From the NCBI GenBank assembly GCA_964639275.1, contig CAZXCQ010000342.1, forward strand, positions 1 through 5,727: a stretch of 5,727 bases of DNA, read 5' to 3'. A program made the translations under genes and the position numbers. Below are positions 4,388-5,727 of this stretch, one piece after another; position 1 is the first letter of the stretch, and each line of letters begins with the position of its first letter. A model generated the notes under the pieces. That model saw nothing but the letters and a program-made list of their open reading frames with translations, was not told the origin of the DNA and made no database searches. This DNA comes from CAZXCQ01 sp964639275. GTDB lineage: Bacteria; Desulfobacterota; DSM-4660; Desulfatiglandales; Desulfatiglandaceae.

Positions 4388-5626
4388 TCAATGGCCTAAT
4401 TCAGGCTCCATCACATACCTTTTGAGTCCGAAGATGAGGAATCCGGTGAGGAACGCCTCGGTAACAATCGTCGCCCACGCCGCCCCCAGCCCCCCAAATC
4501 TTGGAATGAGCAGAAAGTTGAGCCCTATGTTGACAAGGGCCGCCACCCCGGCCGCCACAGCATACAGGTGTTCAATATTTTGAGCAATAGCCGCCTGAGT
4601 CAGGACACCGTTTGGCAAAACAAATATTGTGGCACCAAGCAACCAGGGAAGCACCGTAGCCGAAGCACCGTAGCCTTGGCCAAAGGTCAAAAGCACGATT
4701 TCCTTGCCAAAAAGAATACCCCCGAGGAGAACCAGACCCGCGGCCCCAAGCATAACGAGGGTCATCCGAAAAAGTTGAGAACCAAATAACCGCTTTTCTT
4801 CCCACATCAATCTCAGCTTCCTGAACCAGATGAGACCCAACGGGGCAGCGAGCAACACGATGCCGTCCAGGAACCGGTATGCGGCCGCGTAATATCCCAC
4901 CTCAGCCGAGTTCCTTGTTAAGTGTGCTAGAAGAATAATATCGGAGCGGTAATAGATGGTCGTTGCCGCATCGATGGCCATAAATCCAAAACACGCGCGT
5001 CGGATATCCTTAAAACCAAAGCCCCGGAAAGCAGGCCTCGTAATGGGTTTGGGGGACAAAAAAAGACTCACAAAGAGCCCCGCCCCCCAGCCCGAAAAGA
5101 CTGCCCACGGTTCAGGTCGAACCAGGAAAAGGGCAAGCAGTATCCCTACAGCGCCAAGGCTCCGAACCGTGGCCTGCCACACGGCCTCACGGGGAAAGAA
5201 CCCCTTCGCCCTGAGTTCAGCAGAAATAAAGTTCGCCCAGGCCTGAAGGCCAAAACACAGAAAGGCGGTAAAGACCCCGGCACGGTATTTGACCGGGAGC
5301 ACCAAAACAAAAAAGGCCCCGGCCAACGTAACCATAACCGTGTGGCCCAGGGCCCACGAAAAGAGGCGGTTTCTAAGACCCGCCATTGTCGGTGTAGATA
5401 GCGTCTTTTCTCGAAACAGGAGAGTCTTAAAGCCCCCTTCCTGGAGAATAAAAAAAAGCGTCGCTAATGTCAGGATATAACTGTAACTGCCAAATCCCTC
5501 AGGCCTGAGGACCCGTCCCAGGGCAAAGGTCAGTCCAAGGGATACCGCGGCCGTATACAGCGTACCCAGCCACTGTGATGTCAGGTTGGCGGGAAATGAG
5601 GGCACGTCACCCCGCTCTCCGTTCAC
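4388..5626 (-). CDS. Wzx-type polysaccharide flippase (MOP superfamily)
   Basis: A 412-residue integral membrane protein of the MOP superfamily (Polysacc_synt family), expected to flip undecaprenyl-diphosphate-linked repeat units from the cytoplasmic to the periplasmic face of the inner membrane. About eleven or twelve hydrophobic segments are visible, roughly at residues 16-39, 47-63, 90-112, 115-135, 152-169, 173-190, 247-268, 286-307, 322-341, 352-374 and 378-402. Family-like features include ALGRVLRPEGFGSYSYILTL near residue 36, YYRSDIILLAHL (225-236) followed by GYYAAAYRFLDG (244-255), and GYGASATVLPWLLGA (318-332). Length is typical. The start codon is GTG at 5626, three bases after the stop of the preceding reading frame. 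A second GTG seven codons later (5605) has GGAGAG nine bases ahead and is a reasonable alternative. The gene is adjacent to glycosyltransferases, as expected in a Wzx/Wzy-type cluster. Confidence 0.93.
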   Translation of the reverse strand: MNGERGDVPSFPANLTSQWLGTLYTAAVSLGLTFALGRVLRPEGFGSYSYILTLATLFFILQEGGFKTLLFREKTLSTPTMAGLRNRLFSWALGHTVMVTLAGAFFVLVLPVKYRAGVFTAFLCFGLQAWANFISAELRAKGFFPREAVWQATVRSLGAVGILLALFLVRPEPWAVFSGWGAGLFVSLFLSPKPITRPAFRGFGFKDIRRACFGFMAIDAATTIYYRSDIILLAHLTRNSAEVGYYAAAYRFLDGIVLLAAPLGLIWFRKLRLMWEEKRLFGSQLFRMTLVMLGAAGLVLLGGILFGKEIVLLTFGQGYGASATVLPWLLGATIFVLPNGVLTQAAIAQNIEHLYAVAAGVAALVNIGLNFLLIPRFGGLGAAWATIVTEAFLTGFLIFGLKRYVMEPELGH

Positions 5627-5629
5627 GGT

Positions 5630-5727
5630 CTACCCCGCCCTCTGTCCCCCCTCCGGGGCGTAGGCCCCTCCCCTCTCTCCGATAAAATGAGAAAGATGGT
5701 CTCCTTTGAGGTAATACCTCATCTGTG
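5630..5727 (-). CDS. C-terminal fragment of an unidentified upstream gene
   Basis: An open frame enters from the right edge and ends at TAG (5630-5632), giving about 32 residues that include MRYYLKGDHLSHFIGERGG. Only three bases separate this stop from the flippase GTG, which is the tight spacing of an operon and the main reason to believe the frame. The aromatic and basic YYLKG stretch is reminiscent of glycosyltransferase C-termini, but the piece is too short to assign a family. Another minus-strand frame is also open here, though it would overlap the flippase start. Confidence 0.5.
   Translation of the reverse strand, partial: QMRYYLKGDHLSHFIGERGGAYAPEGGQRAG

Noticed and set aside
5660..5673. 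Small GGGGC-CTAC-GCCCC hairpin near the right edge
   Set aside because: It has only five base pairs and lies inside the probable C-terminal coding fragment; there is no terminator tail.

Overview
The window is part of a bacterial surface-polysaccharide (O-antigen, capsule or exopolysaccharide) biosynthesis locus. Everything except one small cassette reads on the minus strand. In transcription order, from high to low coordinates, it holds: the last ~32 codons of an unidentified gene, a Wzx-type flippase, a GT4 glycosyltransferase (GT-B), a second GT4 glycosyltransferase (GT-A), and a GDP-mannose 4,6-dehydratase that runs off the left edge. The implied chemistry is conversion of GDP-mannose to GDP-4-keto-6-deoxymannose, sugar transfer onto a lipid-linked oligosaccharide by the two glycosyltransferases, and flipping of the repeat unit across the inner membrane. 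No polymerase (Wzy) or 4-keto reductase is visible; these may lie outside the window.

Between GT-A and GT-B, on the plus strand, sits a complete type II toxin-antitoxin cassette. It has a near-consensus sigma70 promoter, a Phd/YefM-family antitoxin, and a PIN-domain VapC-type toxin coupled by an ATGA overlap. It splits the minus-strand gene cluster, running divergent from GT-A and convergent with GT-B.

The least expected content is repetitive DNA. Two 94-bp palindromic elements (890-983 and 4274-4367) lie in the two long intergenic gaps of the minus-strand cluster. They align without gaps at 78 of 94 positions, have imperfect terminal inverted repeats starting GTA(T/A)CA, and share a nearly perfect 31-bp palindromic core. 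Each is flanked at exactly the same offset by its own, different 8-bp direct repeat, one perfect and one 7/8. This is the signature of a small non-autonomous transposable element (MITE-like) with 8-bp target duplications. Separately, GT-B carries an in-frame segment of about 41 residues, absent from the usual GT4 layout, whose DNA is built of degenerate heptanucleotide tandem repeats and short palindromes.

Taxonomy cannot be fixed from the sequence. The roughly balanced to slightly GC-rich composition, the heptamer-type repeats, the palindromic elements and the VapC cassette inside a polysaccharide locus would suit an environmental Gram-negative such as a Desulfobacterota (former Deltaproteobacteria) member. 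This is inference only. No RNA genes, CRISPR arrays or transposase genes were seen.
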